Shown here piece after piece: positions 1 through 7,940 of a stretch of 64,000 nt of DNA. Below the pieces are notes generated by a model, which was not told the origin of the DNA, ran no database searches, and was given only the letters and a program-made list of their open reading frames with translations. The stretch is taken from positions 496,001 through 560,000 of the forward strand of contig NZ_PXNO01000027.1 in assembly GCF_003007715.1 (NCBI RefSeq), read 5' to 3'. Positions within the stretch are counted from its first letter, which is position 1, and each line of letters starts with the position of its first letter. A program made the translations under genes and the position numbers. This DNA is from Marinobacter shengliensis. Its GTDB lineage: Bacteria; Pseudomonadota; Gammaproteobacteria; Pseudomonadales; Oleiphilaceae.

Positions 1-802
1 CGTAGGTGAGCGCCATGCCCAACACATAACTGCCGGACAGTAACAGTGCGTGGCCGGTTGTGCGGGTGTTGTGGCCGGAGACCATAGTGGAAATAATCGG
101 CACCATGGGCAATACGCACGGGGTGAACGTCAGCCCCAGCCCCAGCAGGAAGAAGACCCCGGCGATCATCCAGATAGACTGGCTGGACAGTAATCCGGCC
201 AGGCCGGTTGCCGATGAGGTGTTATCGGCCGTGTTGAATGCGCTGCCGCCGGAGCCGCCGCTGTCTGCCGACGTGGATAAACTGCCCTGGTTGCCGTTCT
301 TGCCGGGATAGTAGAGAACGTCCCGCGTCTGCGGTGGATAACACAGACCCGCCTCTGCGCAGCCCTGGTAGGTCACCTGCAGTTCCGCTTCCTGTATACC
401 CTCAGGAAGGATGACCGGCACCCGGGCCTCGACCGGATCGAAGAACACCATCATCTCGCCGAAGTATTCGTCTTCGGTCAGGGTCCCGGGCAGTGAGAAC
501 TCGGGCTCGCCAATGCTGACGCCATCAGTGACCGGGGTAATCTGTATACGGCTTTTGTAGAGATAGTGTTCCGGGGCAATATTCCAGGACAGGACAACGC
601 TGTCGCCTTCCGTGCTGTGGTTGAAGGGCAGCGCCTCGTCTACAGGCAGGAAGCCATTGTTGCCGCCGCCAAACAGGGAGCTTCCTGAGTTGCCAAAGGC
701 CAGGGCGGAGGCCGGAAGCAGGGCAAATAGCAGTGCCAGTAAGGCCACGAGCTGGGTGACCGGTTGACGCAATCGTTGTTGGGAGTCCGGAATAGCTGTC
801 AT
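1..802 (-). CDS. dsbD: Thiol:disulfide interchange protein DsbD, N-terminal part (cut by window edge)
   Basis: Inner-membrane reductant conduit that passes electrons from cytoplasmic thioredoxin to periplasmic DsbC/DsbG/CcmG. The 267 visible residues hold a signal peptide (hydrophobic about 18-33, cleavage near ASALA), the periplasmic alpha domain with its redox pair C148 and C154 in CAEAGLCYPP, a Ser/Gly/Asn linker (about 170-205), and the first membrane helices with TPCVLPM (C229), the first cysteine of the transmembrane pair. The second transmembrane cysteine and the C-terminal thioredoxin domain lie beyond base 1. The start is the ATG ending at 802, which directly precedes a good signal peptide. 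It is divergent from epmC, with about 130 bp shared upstream. Confidence 0.93.
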   Translation of the reverse strand, partial: MTAIPDSQQRLRQPVTQLVALLALLFALLPASALAFGNSGSSLFGGGNNGFLPVDEALPFNHSTEGDSVVLSWNIAPEHYLYKSRIQITPVTDGVSIGEPEFSLPGTLTEDEYFGEMMVFFDPVEARVPVILPEGIQEAELQVTYQGCAEAGLCYPPQTRDVLYYPGKNGNQGSLSTSADSGGSGGSAFNTADNTSSATGLAGLLSSQSIWMIAGVFFLLGLGLTFTPCVLPMVPIISTMVSGHNTRTTGHALLLSGSYVLGMALTY

Positions 803-934
803 GAATCCTTCGTTATCCTGGGTGTTTCCAGTAGGGGCGGTATCACGGCCCGTTGCCTTGCTGCCAATGACATCATCGCCGTGGCAAAGTTCCCTCTGGT
901 ATTGCCTGCATTAAAGTCGCACAATAGCCAACCG

Positions 935-1525
935 ATGAATCACAATCCAGACGATCTTATCATGCTGTTCAACGACCTGTTCCGGGAATCCTTCCGGACC
1001 ATTCTGGTCAGGGGCAGTGACGAACCGGAGTACCTGCCTGCCAGCGAGCCAGACGGACTTGCCCGGGTAGTGTTTGCCCACGGTTTTTTTGCCAGTGCCC
1101 TCCACGAAATTGCCCATTGGTGTATAGCCGGTGAGCATCGGCGCACATTGCACGATTACGGATACTGGTATTGTCCGGATGGGCGTAGCCTGGAACAGCA
1201 GCAGGCGTTCGAACAGGTGGAGGTAAAACCCCAGGCCATTGAATGGCTGTTTTCCCTGGCAGCTGGCACCCGCTTTCATATCAGCGTTGATAACCTTGCC
1301 GGCAGTGGCGCGGCCGATGAGCCGGCTTTCCGCGATAACGTTTGTGGGCAGGCTTCCCGATATCTGGCCTGCGGCCTGCCATCCAGAGCCCAGCAATTTT
1401 TCGATACACTCAAGTCTTTCTACGGGACGGCCGACAGAATCCAGCATTGCTGGCATCAGGACAAGCGCCGCGTGGCGCCCACGGCTCCCGAATACGACCA
1501 CTCAAGGATATTAGAGCCTTTATGA
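935..1525 (+). CDS. epmC: Elongation factor P hydroxylase EpmC
   Basis: EpmC (YfcM family) hydroxylates the lysine of EF-P after EpmA/EpmB add beta-lysine. The 196-residue protein carries the family metal motif HEIAHWC (H57, E58, H61) and a downstream acidic patch FEQVEVKPQ. An in-frame upstream extension to 764 exists, but it overlaps the dsbD start and has no family resemblance, so the ATG at 935 is preferred. The stop overlaps the rhlB start (ATGA), so the two are probably translationally coupled. Function is by family recognition; no epmA, epmB or efp gene is in this window. Confidence 0.87.
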   Translation: MNHNPDDLIMLFNDLFRESFRTILVRGSDEPEYLPASEPDGLARVVFAHGFFASALHEIAHWCIAGEHRRTLHDYGYWYCPDGRSLEQQQAFEQVEVKPQAIEWLFSLAAGTRFHISVDNLAGSGAADEPAFRDNVCGQASRYLACGLPSRAQQFFDTLKSFYGTADRIQHCWHQDKRRVAPTAPEYDHSRILEPL

Positions 1526-2805
1526 CATCTGACCCAAAACATACCGGCGATTTGCGTTTCAGCGATCTGAATCTCGACAAGCGCCTGCTGGATGCCATCA
1601 GTAAAATCGGATTCGAATACTGCACCCCCATTCAGGCCGAAACCCTGCCCTGGACCCTGGCTTGCGAAGACCTGATCGGCCAGGCCCAGACCGGTACCGG
1701 TAAAACAGCAGCCTTCCTGATTACCGCGATACAGACTCTGCTTGAAACACCGGTGGATGAAAAAGACCGTTTTGCCTCTGAGCCCAGAGTGCTTGCCCTG
1801 GCTCCAACCCGTGAACTGGCGATGCAGATTGCCAAGGACGCAGAGCAACTGTGCCAGTACACCGGCCACAATGTGGTTACCGTGGTGGGCGGTATGAACT
1901 ACGACAAGCAGCGTGAGCAGTTGCAGAACGAGATTGTCGACATTCTGGTGGCAACTCCGGGCCGGCTGATCGACTTCCTGGGCTCCCAAGACGTGTTTCT
2001 GGACCAGATCGACATCCTGATCCTGGATGAAGCAGACCGTATGCTGGATATGGGCTTCATCCCGGATGTCAAACGTATCATCCGCAAGTGCACCAGCAAA
2101 GAAGATCGCCAAACCCTGCTGTTCAGCGCCACCTTCAACCAGGACGTTCTGAACCTGGCGTCCATGTGGACCCAAAATGCAGAGTTCGTGGAGATCGAGC
2201 CGGAGCAGAAAACCGCCGAACGGGTAGAGCAGACCGTGTATCTGGTGTCTGACGACGACAAACTGCCTGTGCTGGTGAACTACCTCAAACGTCCGGAGGT
2301 TGAGAAGGCCATTGTGTTTGCCAATCGTCGTGACCAGTGCCGGGATCTTGAGGAGGATCTGAAGAATCAGGGCGTGAAAGTGTCCCTGATGTCTGGTGAG
2401 ATCGCCCAGAACAAACGGTTGAAAACCCTGGACCAGTTCAAAAAGGGGCAGATCCAGGTGCTGGTTGCCACCGATGTGGCGGGCCGGGGCATTCACGTTA
2501 ATGGTGTGACCCATGTCTTCAACTACAACCTGCCTGAGAACGCCGAAGATTACGTACACCGGATTGGCCGTACCGGGCGCGCAGGCAAGACCGGTGTTTC
2601 CGTCAGCTTTGCCGGAGAAGACGACTCTTTTGCCTTACCCGAGATCGAGAAGTACATCAGCCAGAAGCTGAAAACCGCGGTGCCAGACGAAGACTTGATG
2701 GCCACCATGGATAACCCGCCGATCACTCGCAAGCGCGGTGGGCGCCGCCCCCAGAGCGGCCGCGGGCCGGTAGGGCGCGGCGGTTCGCGGCCCCGGCGCA
2801 ACTGA
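1522..2805 (+). CDS. rhlB: DEAD-box ATP-dependent RNA helicase RhlB
   Basis: A 427-residue RNA helicase of the RhlB type, which unwinds structured RNA, in many gammaproteobacteria as part of the RNA degradosome. Visible motifs in order: Q-motif region (GFEYCTPIQ, 30-38), Walker A AQTGTGKT (55-62), DEAD (ILDEADRML), SAT (LLFSATF), and the C-terminal helicase motifs VATDVAGRGI and HRIGRTGRAG. The last 30 or so residues are Arg/Gly-rich and basic, as expected for an RNA-binding tail. The start ATG overlaps the epmC stop. RhlB rather than RhlE or SrmB is chosen from overall resemblance. Confidence 0.88.
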   Translation: MTSDPKHTGDLRFSDLNLDKRLLDAISKIGFEYCTPIQAETLPWTLACEDLIGQAQTGTGKTAAFLITAIQTLLETPVDEKDRFASEPRVLALAPTRELAMQIAKDAEQLCQYTGHNVVTVVGGMNYDKQREQLQNEIVDILVATPGRLIDFLGSQDVFLDQIDILILDEADRMLDMGFIPDVKRIIRKCTSKEDRQTLLFSATFNQDVLNLASMWTQNAEFVEIEPEQKTAERVEQTVYLVSDDDKLPVLVNYLKRPEVEKAIVFANRRDQCRDLEEDLKNQGVKVSLMSGEIAQNKRLKTLDQFKKGQIQVLVATDVAGRGIHVNGVTHVFNYNLPENAEDYVHRIGRTGRAGKTGVSVSFAGEDDSFALPEIEKYISQKLKTAVPDEDLMATMDNPPITRKRGGRRPQSGRGPVGRGGSRPRRN

Positions 2806-2848
2806 GTCGCGTTGGTACAGGGCGATTTAGGGTAATGGAGACCAGGTT

Positions 2849-4003
2849 ATGCTGATCGTTGCGGACGAGAACATTCCTTTACTGGACGCGTTCTTCGGTG
2901 ATATTGGAGAAATACGCCGGGTTACAGGGCGAACGCTGAGTCGTGAGCAGGTGCAGGATGCGGATATCCTGCTGGTGCGTTCGGTGACCCGCGTTAACCG
3001 TGAGTTGCTGGAAGGAAGCCGGGTTCGTTTTGTGGGCACTGCGACCATTGGCACAGACCATATTGACCTGGAGTGGTTGCAGGCGCAGGGCATCGGCTTT
3101 GCCGCCGCCCCAGGATGCAACGCCAGCAGTGTGGCCGAATATGTGTTGTCGGTAGTATCGCTGTTTGCTGAACGACGGGGGCTGGACGATTGGACATCCC
3201 TGACGGTTGGTATCGTTGGCGTTGGTAATGTCGGTGGCCAGTTGGCTCAATGCCTGGAACGCCTTGGTTTTGAGGTACGCCTGTGTGACCCGCCGAGGCA
3301 AGAACGGGAACCGGGGGCTGAGCCGCCTTTTGTCAGTCTGGCTGAGGCGCTGGAGTGTGACGTGGTTACCCTGCATACGCCATTAACCCGCCATCAGCCC
3401 CACGCCACCTGGCACATGGTGTCTGACTCGGAGCTGGCGTTGATCGGCGCCGATCAACTGCTGATCAACGGTGGTAGGGGAGAAGTTGTTGATTCCGAGG
3501 CCTTGATGCGCAGCCTGGAACAGGCTGATGCACCGCTGGTGGCCCTGGATGTCTGGGAGCATGAGCCTGGGATACTTCCCGATCTTGTGGACAAGGTATG
3601 GCTCGCGACGCCCCATATTGCCGGGTACAGCCTGGAAGGCAAGATGCAGGGCACGGAAATGGTTTATCGGGCGCTGTGTCAGTTCCTGGGCCTGCCCATA
3701 CGCAAGAAAGCAGGCCAGTTTTTACCTGAACCAGCGGTCAGCAAAGTCTCGTTTACCAGTTCAGCCGAGGAAGATGAGGCCATTCGTACGGCACTGCGGG
3801 TCTGTTATGACCCAAGGCGGGATGATGCCAGGCTGAGACTGGCCATGCGGGGAAATCCGGAGCAACGGGCGGTGGCGTTTGACCGCCTGCGCCGGGACTA
3901 TCCGGTGCGCCGGGAGTGTTCCAGCCTGAAGGTTCAGCTCAAAGGGACCAGTAAATCGCTCCAGGACGGGTTCCGTGCGCTGGGCTGTAAACTCAAGATC
4001 TGA
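2849..4003 (+). CDS. pdxB: Erythronate-4-phosphate dehydrogenase PdxB
   Basis: Oxidises 4-phosphoerythronate in the DXP-dependent pyridoxal 5'-phosphate pathway. The 384-residue protein has the D-2-hydroxyacid dehydrogenase fold: Rossmann motif GIVGVGNVGG (121-130), catalytic Arg in INGGRGEVVD, and catalytic His in ATPHIAGYS. The C-terminal part of about 90 residues corresponds to the PdxB dimerisation domain, and the length matches the family. It lies 43 bp after rhlB on the same strand and ends at a strong bidirectional terminator shared with htpX. Confidence 0.95.
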   Translation: MLIVADENIPLLDAFFGDIGEIRRVTGRTLSREQVQDADILLVRSVTRVNRELLEGSRVRFVGTATIGTDHIDLEWLQAQGIGFAAAPGCNASSVAEYVLSVVSLFAERRGLDDWTSLTVGIVGVGNVGGQLAQCLERLGFEVRLCDPPRQEREPGAEPPFVSLAEALECDVVTLHTPLTRHQPHATWHMVSDSELALIGADQLLINGGRGEVVDSEALMRSLEQADAPLVALDVWEHEPGILPDLVDKVWLATPHIAGYSLEGKMQGTEMVYRALCQFLGLPIRKKAGQFLPEPAVSKVSFTSSAEEDEAIRTALRVCYDPRRDDARLRLAMRGNPEQRAVAFDRLRRDYPVRRECSSLKVQLKGTSKSLQDGFRALGCKLKI

Positions 4004-4027
4004 CCAAGATTTGCCTGGTTCGCACGC

Positions 4028-4055
4028 AAAGGGGGCGCAGACAGCGCCCCCTTTT
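4028..4055. terminator. Bidirectional intrinsic terminator between pdxB and htpX
   Basis: A hairpin with arms AAAGGGGGCGC and GCGCCCCCTTT around a 5-nt loop (AGACA). It has an A-run on the left and T-run on the right, so it can terminate pdxB rightward and htpX leftward. Confidence 0.9.
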
Positions 4056-4063
4056 GTTTTCTG

Positions 4064-4945
4064 TCACACCCTGGCGTTCTGCAGGGCCGCGATGCGATCT
4101 TCCAGTGGTGGGTGAGTCATGAACAAGGCTGCCAGGCCGGCCCGGGCGCCGCGGTTAATACCGAAGGCCTGGAGGGTGTCGGGCATTTGATCCGGCACTT
4201 CACTTTCCTGCTTCAGGCGAGCCAGCGCGCTGATCATCGCTCCGGTACCGGCAAGCTGAGCGCCTGCGATGTCAGCCCGGAATTCCCGGCGACGGGAGAA
4301 CCAGAACACGATGGTGCTGGCCAGTATGCCAAGGACAATTTCGGCCGCGATGCTGACCACGAAAAAGCCAATGCCATGGCCGTTCTCGTTCTTGAACACC
4401 ACCCGGTCTACGAAGGAGCCGATGACCCGGGACGCGAAAATCACAAAGGTGTTCACCACACCCTGAATCAGCGCAAGCGTGACCATATCACCATTGGCCA
4501 CATGACCAATCTCATGGCCCAGTACAGCCCGGATTTCATCCTTGTTGAAGCGGTGCAGCAGCCCCTCACTGACGGCCACCAGCGAGTCATTCTTGTTCCA
4601 GCCGGTGGCAAAAGCATTGGACTGGGAGGCGGGGAAAATAGCCACCTCGGGCATGCCAATGCCCGCTTTCTTTGACAGCTCTGCCACGGTGTCCACCAGC
4701 CAGCGCTCGGCTGGGGTTCTGGGCGAGTCAATAACCCGGGCCTTGGTACTCCACTTGGCCATGGGTTTGGAAATCAGCAGCGAGACGATGGCACCCGCAA
4801 AGCCGAATACGGCCGCAAACGCCAAGAGCGAACCGTAATTGATGCCCTGTTGGGCCAGGTAGCTGTCAACGCCCAGCAGGCGCAAGGTAAAACTTGCGAC
4901 CAGGATGACGGCCAGGTTGGTGGCCAGAAACAACAAAATCCGCAT
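4064..4945 (-). CDS. htpX: Membrane-bound zinc metalloprotease HtpX
   Basis: HtpX degrades misfolded inner-membrane proteins alongside FtsH. The 293-residue M48 peptidase has two N-terminal membrane segments (about 3-22 and 37-58), the zinc motif HEIGH at 144-148 and further hydrophobic stretches at about 155-175 and 190-215; a downstream Glu in [10 protein letters not shown] fits the third metal ligand. Its own promoter region contains a heat-shock-type signature (see 4997-5024). It follows the 157-aa unknown gene on the same strand with a 93-bp gap. Confidence 0.95.
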   Translation of the reverse strand: MRILLFLATNLAVILVASFTLRLLGVDSYLAQQGINYGSLLAFAAVFGFAGAIVSLLISKPMAKWSTKARVIDSPRTPAERWLVDTVAELSKKAGIGMPEVAIFPASQSNAFATGWNKNDSLVAVSEGLLHRFNKDEIRAVLGHEIGHVANGDMVTLALIQGVVNTFVIFASRVIGSFVDRVVFKNENGHGIGFFVVSIAAEIVLGILASTIVFWFSRRREFRADIAGAQLAGTGAMISALARLKQESEVPDQMPDTLQAFGINRGARAGLAALFMTHPPLEDRIAALQNARV

Positions 4946-4996
4946 AGTCTATTCCCGTATTAACGTTCCCTGAAAGTGGTTGCCTTTCTGACCGAT

Positions 4997-5024
4997 ATAT
5001 GTGGTCCGGGTTCACTCCTTCAAG
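4997..5024 (-). promoter_or_regulatory. Candidate sigma-32 (heat-shock) promoter of htpX
   Basis: On the minus strand CTTGAA (5024-5019) is followed after 14 nt by CCACATAT (5004-4997), close to the known sigma-32 pattern CTTGAAA-N(11-16)-CCCCATnT. It sits about 50 bp upstream of the htpX start. htpX is a heat-shock gene in E. coli, so the assignment is biologically coherent, but it is inferred from pattern only. Confidence 0.6.
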
Positions 5025-5038
5025 AGCCTTACCTGGAT

Positions 5039-5512
5039 TTAATGCAAGCGCCCTGCACCAGTCTCATTGAAGAAGGAGGACTGAACGGCCAGGCTGATAC
5101 GGCTGGAACTGCCACTCTTTAGGGCCGACCTCAGCAGGTGGATATAGGTTGAAAGGTCCTTTTGTACGGAAGGCGGCAGTTCCGCTTCAGTGCTGGAGGC
5201 GTTCAACTCACGTACCAACGCCTGGGGAGCCGGGGCGCTGAGGCGTATAAAGGCTTCGCGGGTCAGTACCGCCTGGTCCAGCGCTTCCTGCCGAATCGTG
5301 TCAACGTAGCGCAGCAAGCCCTCTTCCGAGAGCCACAGCAGCGCTCCGAAGCAGGCCATGTGCCGTTTGCTGTGCAGGCCGAATTCATCCGGCTCATCCG
5401 GCCCGGCGATGTCCTCCACGAACAGGTTGATCCGTCTCGGGAAGGCAGCATAAAGCTGGATCAGCGCAATAGCGACGTCCTTGTAAAACTCCTCGACATG
5501 TATGTCAGCCAT
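5039..5512 (-). CDS. Conserved-looking hypothetical protein, 157 aa
   Basis: I do not recognise a family. The protein is soluble-looking, without signal peptide or membrane span, mildly acidic and predicted helical. An N-terminal block of about 75 residues (HVEEFYKDVAIALIQLYAAF at 4-23, then SKRHMACFGALLWLSEEGLL) looks like a small alpha-helical, possibly winged-helix-like, domain; the rest is Ala/Leu/Ser rich. It starts 11 nt after the alaA stop, so it is very likely co-transcribed with alaA. The coding frame is credible because it fills the alaA-htpX space neatly and uses codons like its neighbours. Confidence 0.75.
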   Translation of the reverse strand: MADIHVEEFYKDVAIALIQLYAAFPRRINLFVEDIAGPDEPDEFGLHSKRHMACFGALLWLSEEGLLRYVDTIRQEALDQAVLTREAFIRLSAPAPQALVRELNASSTEAELPPSVQKDLSTYIHLLRSALKSGSSSRISLAVQSSFFNETGAGRLH

Positions 5513-5523
5513 AGCAGCTCCGG

Positions 5524-6738
5524 TTACTGGCGGTAATGCTCCAGGAAGTTGCCCAGACGACCCATGGCGTCTGCCAGTGTATCTTCCCGAGGTAGGAAAA
5601 CGACACGCAGATGCTGTTTGTCATCAATGTTGAAGGCGGAGCCCTGAACCAGCAGGATTTTCTCCTGCAGCAGCAGGTCGAGCACCAGCTTTTCATCGTT
5701 GACCACCGGGAAGTGCTTCGGGTCCAGTCTCGGGAACAGGTACAGTGCACCCTGGGGTTTGACACAGCTAACGCCAGGAATGTCGTTGAGCATTCGCCAG
5801 GCAGTTTCCCGCTGTTCATAAAGCCGGCCGCCAGGTGCTACCAGATCGTTGATGGATTGGTAGCCACCCAGAGACGTCTGGATGGCTAGCTGTGCCGGTA
5901 CGTTGGCGCACAGGCGCATGTTGGAGAGCATCTCAATGCCCTCGATCAGGTCCCGGGCGCGGTGTTTGGCGCCACTGATGATCATCCAGCCCGATCGGTA
6001 GCCGGCTGCCCGGTAGTTCTTCGACAGCCCGTTGTAGGTAAAGAACAGCACGTCGTCAGCCAGTGAGGCAATGGAAGTGTGCTGGGTACCGTCATACAGG
6101 ATCTTGTCATAGATCTCGTCCGACAGGATGATCAGGTTATGCTGCCGGGCCAGCTCGATGACCTGCTGCAACAGCTCTTCCGAATAAACCGCACCGGTGG
6201 GGTTATTGGGGTTGATCAGCACAATGGCCCGGGTGCGACGGGTGATCTTTTTCTTGATGTCATCAATGTCCGGGAACCAGCCCTGTTGCTCATCGCACCG
6301 GTAGTGCACCGGCTTGCCGCTGGAGAGGGTCACAGCGGCGGTCCAGAGCGGGTAATCCGGCGCCGGAATCAGCACTTCATCGCCGGTGTTCAGCAGTGCC
6401 TGCATGGACATGACGATCAGCTCGCTAACGCCGTTGCCCAGGAAAATGTCGTCGATGTCGACCTTGGCAATGCCCCGTTGCTGGCAGTAATGCATCACGG
6501 CCTTACGGGCAGAGAACAGCCCCTTGGACTCCACGTATCCCTGGGCCTGATGCATGTTGTAGATGACGTCTTGCTGGATTTCTTCCGGCACGTCCAGCTC
6601 AAACGCCGCCGGGTTGCCAATGTTGAGCTTGAGGACGCGGTGGCCCTCTTCTTCAAGACGACGCGCCTCACGCAGAACCACGCCACGAATTTCATAACAC
6701 ACATTATCGAGCTTGGCGGATTTGAAATAGTTCTGCAT
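5524..6738 (-). CDS. alaA: Alanine aminotransferase AlaA (class I/II PLP aminotransferase)
   Basis: Transfers the amino group of glutamate to pyruvate to make alanine. The 404-residue protein matches the AlaA (YfbQ) type: N-terminal KLNIGNPAAF, the cofactor-region NPNNPTGAVY, DEIYDKILYDG, and the PLP-binding lysine in GLSKNYRAAGYRSGW. The length equals the family norm. It is divergent from gpx with about 250 bp between start codons, and is followed at 11 nt by the 157-aa unknown gene. Other glutamate-pyruvate-type specificities cannot be excluded from sequence alone. Confidence 0.9.
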   Translation of the reverse strand: MQNYFKSAKLDNVCYEIRGVVLREARRLEEEGHRVLKLNIGNPAAFELDVPEEIQQDVIYNMHQAQGYVESKGLFSARKAVMHYCQQRGIAKVDIDDIFLGNGVSELIVMSMQALLNTGDEVLIPAPDYPLWTAAVTLSSGKPVHYRCDEQQGWFPDIDDIKKKITRRTRAIVLINPNNPTGAVYSEELLQQVIELARQHNLIILSDEIYDKILYDGTQHTSIASLADDVLFFTYNGLSKNYRAAGYRSGWMIISGAKHRARDLIEGIEMLSNMRLCANVPAQLAIQTSLGGYQSINDLVAPGGRLYEQRETAWRMLNDIPGVSCVKPQGALYLFPRLDPKHFPVVNDEKLVLDLLLQEKILLVQGSAFNIDDKQHLRVVFLPREDTLADAMGRLGNFLEHYRQ

Positions 6739-6937
6739 GGGTCGCTGGCGTCCTTAACAAACAGTCTGAAAGAGGTTCCGGTAAACGGAAGCATCCTATT
6801 CTAGCGGAGGGGAGCCCCGGGGCAACAGGGGCAAATGTGTTGAATTGTGGGCAAATACGGATAGTTTGCGGCGGTTTTTGAAAGTGAACTCTGGATCACT
6901 GGCCCGTTAAGACTTTTTTGAGTGTGGCTTTGCAAAA

Positions 6938-6957
6938 TTATATTGTGCACAATATAA
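6938..6957. promoter_or_regulatory. Perfect 20-bp palindrome, candidate OhrR operator for gpx-ohrR
   Basis: The centre reads ATATTGTGCACAATAT (6940-6955) and the symmetry extends two more bases on each side. It lies about 30 bp before the gpx start and overlaps a possible -10 element (TATTGT at 6941-6946, 17 nt after TTGAGT at 6918-6923). Because the second gene of the unit is an OhrR-type repressor, autoregulation through this site is the simplest reading. Confidence 0.7.
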
Positions 6958-6988
6958 AATCATGCAAATCATCGACAGGAGTAAACGT

Positions 6989-7474
6989 ATGTCTGGCGAA
7001 TCCATTTACGATTTCAGTGTTCGTGACATTAAGGGCAATGAAGCCTCCATGGCGGATTACAAGGGAAAGGTCTTGCTGATTGTGAACACCGCGTCAAAGT
7101 GTGGCTTCACACCTCAATTTGAGGGCTTGCAAGCGCTGCATGAGGAACTCGGTGACCAGGGATTCGAGGTATTGGGCTTTCCCTGTAACCAGTTTATGAA
7201 TCAGGATCCGGCAAACGATGATGCCATCAGTCAGTTCTGCTCCCTGAACTATGGTGTCAGCTTTCCGATGTTTGCCAAGGTTGACGTGAACGGGGATGGC
7301 GCGCATCCGCTGTTCCAGTTTTTGAAGAGGGAAGCCAAGGGCCTGATGGGGTCGGAGAAGGTGAAGTGGAATTTTACCAAGTTTCTGGTCAACCGCGACG
7401 GGCAGGTTATCCGCCGTTACGCACCCACAGCTAAACCCGCTGACATTCGTTCCGATATCGAGAAGCTGCTCTGA
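6989..7474 (+). CDS. Glutathione peroxidase (thioredoxin/glutathione-dependent, Cys type)
   Basis: Reduces hydrogen peroxide and organic hydroperoxides. The 161-residue protein has the family blocks [12 protein letters not shown] (peroxidatic C38), GFPCNQF (Q68) and WNF (W127, N128), which together form the catalytic tetrad; C84 in FCSLNYGV is in the position of a resolving cysteine, suggesting a thioredoxin-linked enzyme. It is a cysteine, not selenocysteine, enzyme. The ATG at 6989 is chosen because AGGAG (6977-6981) lies 7 nt upstream; an ATG at 6962 is in frame but has no such site. One base separates its stop from the ohrR start. Confidence 0.93.
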   Translation: MSGESIYDFSVRDIKGNEASMADYKGKVLLIVNTASKCGFTPQFEGLQALHEELGDQGFEVLGFPCNQFMNQDPANDDAISQFCSLNYGVSFPMFAKVDVNGDGAHPLFQFLKREAKGLMGSEKVKWNFTKFLVNRDGQVIRRYAPTAKPADIRSDIEKLL

Positions 7475-7475
7475 C

Positions 7476-7940
7476 ATGAACGGTGATGATCAGATGCTGG
7501 CGCTTGATAACCAGATCTGCTTTGCCCTCTATGCCCTCAATCGGGCCGTTACAGCGCGGTATCGACCTGTGCTGGCTGAGCTGGGGCTGACCTATCCGCA
7601 GTATCTGGTGATGCTGGCGCTCTGGGAGCATGGCCCGGGAGGAGAGGCCGCCCGGGTATCGGATATAGGGGCCCGGCTGCGCTTGGATAGTGGCACTCTA
7701 ACGCCGCTTTTGAAGCGGCTGGAAGAGCGTGGTCTGCTCACCCGGCGCCGGCAGGCAAGTGATGAGCGGGTCGTTCGGTTGAGTTTAACGGAAGCCGGCT
7801 GGCGATTGCGGGAACAGGCTCGCGAGGTACCCATGCAGTTGGTGTGCGGCCTTGATGTAGCGCCAGAGCGGTTGGTCACCCTGCGGCAGGAGCTCAGGAG
7901 TCTGCTTGAGGTTCTGGAGCGCTCGGGGCCCAGCGATTGA
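7476..7940 (+). CDS. OhrR-type MarR-family organic hydroperoxide-sensing repressor
   Basis: A 154-residue winged-helix MarR protein. C15 in DNQICFALY, Y29 and Y40 fall exactly where the B. subtilis OhrR peroxide sensor has its reactive cysteine and two supporting tyrosines. A second cysteine at C124 suggests the two-cysteine (Xanthomonas-like) mechanism. Wing region: RRRQASDERVVRLSLTEAG. It is coupled to gpx (1-nt gap) and probably represses the pair through the palindrome at 6938-6957. The usual partner Ohr is not here; gpx takes its place. The 3' end overlaps the convergent kinase gene by 47 bp. Confidence 0.88.
   Translation: MNGDDQMLALDNQICFALYALNRAVTARYRPVLAELGLTYPQYLVMLALWEHGPGGEAARVSDIGARLRLDSGTLTPLLKRLEERGLLTRRRQASDERVVRLSLTEAGWRLREQAREVPMQLVCGLDVAPERLVTLRQELRSLLEVLERSGPSD

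Noticed and set aside
764..934. Upstream in-frame extension of epmC
   Set aside because: It overlaps the divergent dsbD start and has no family similarity; the ATG at 935 matches the normal EpmC length.
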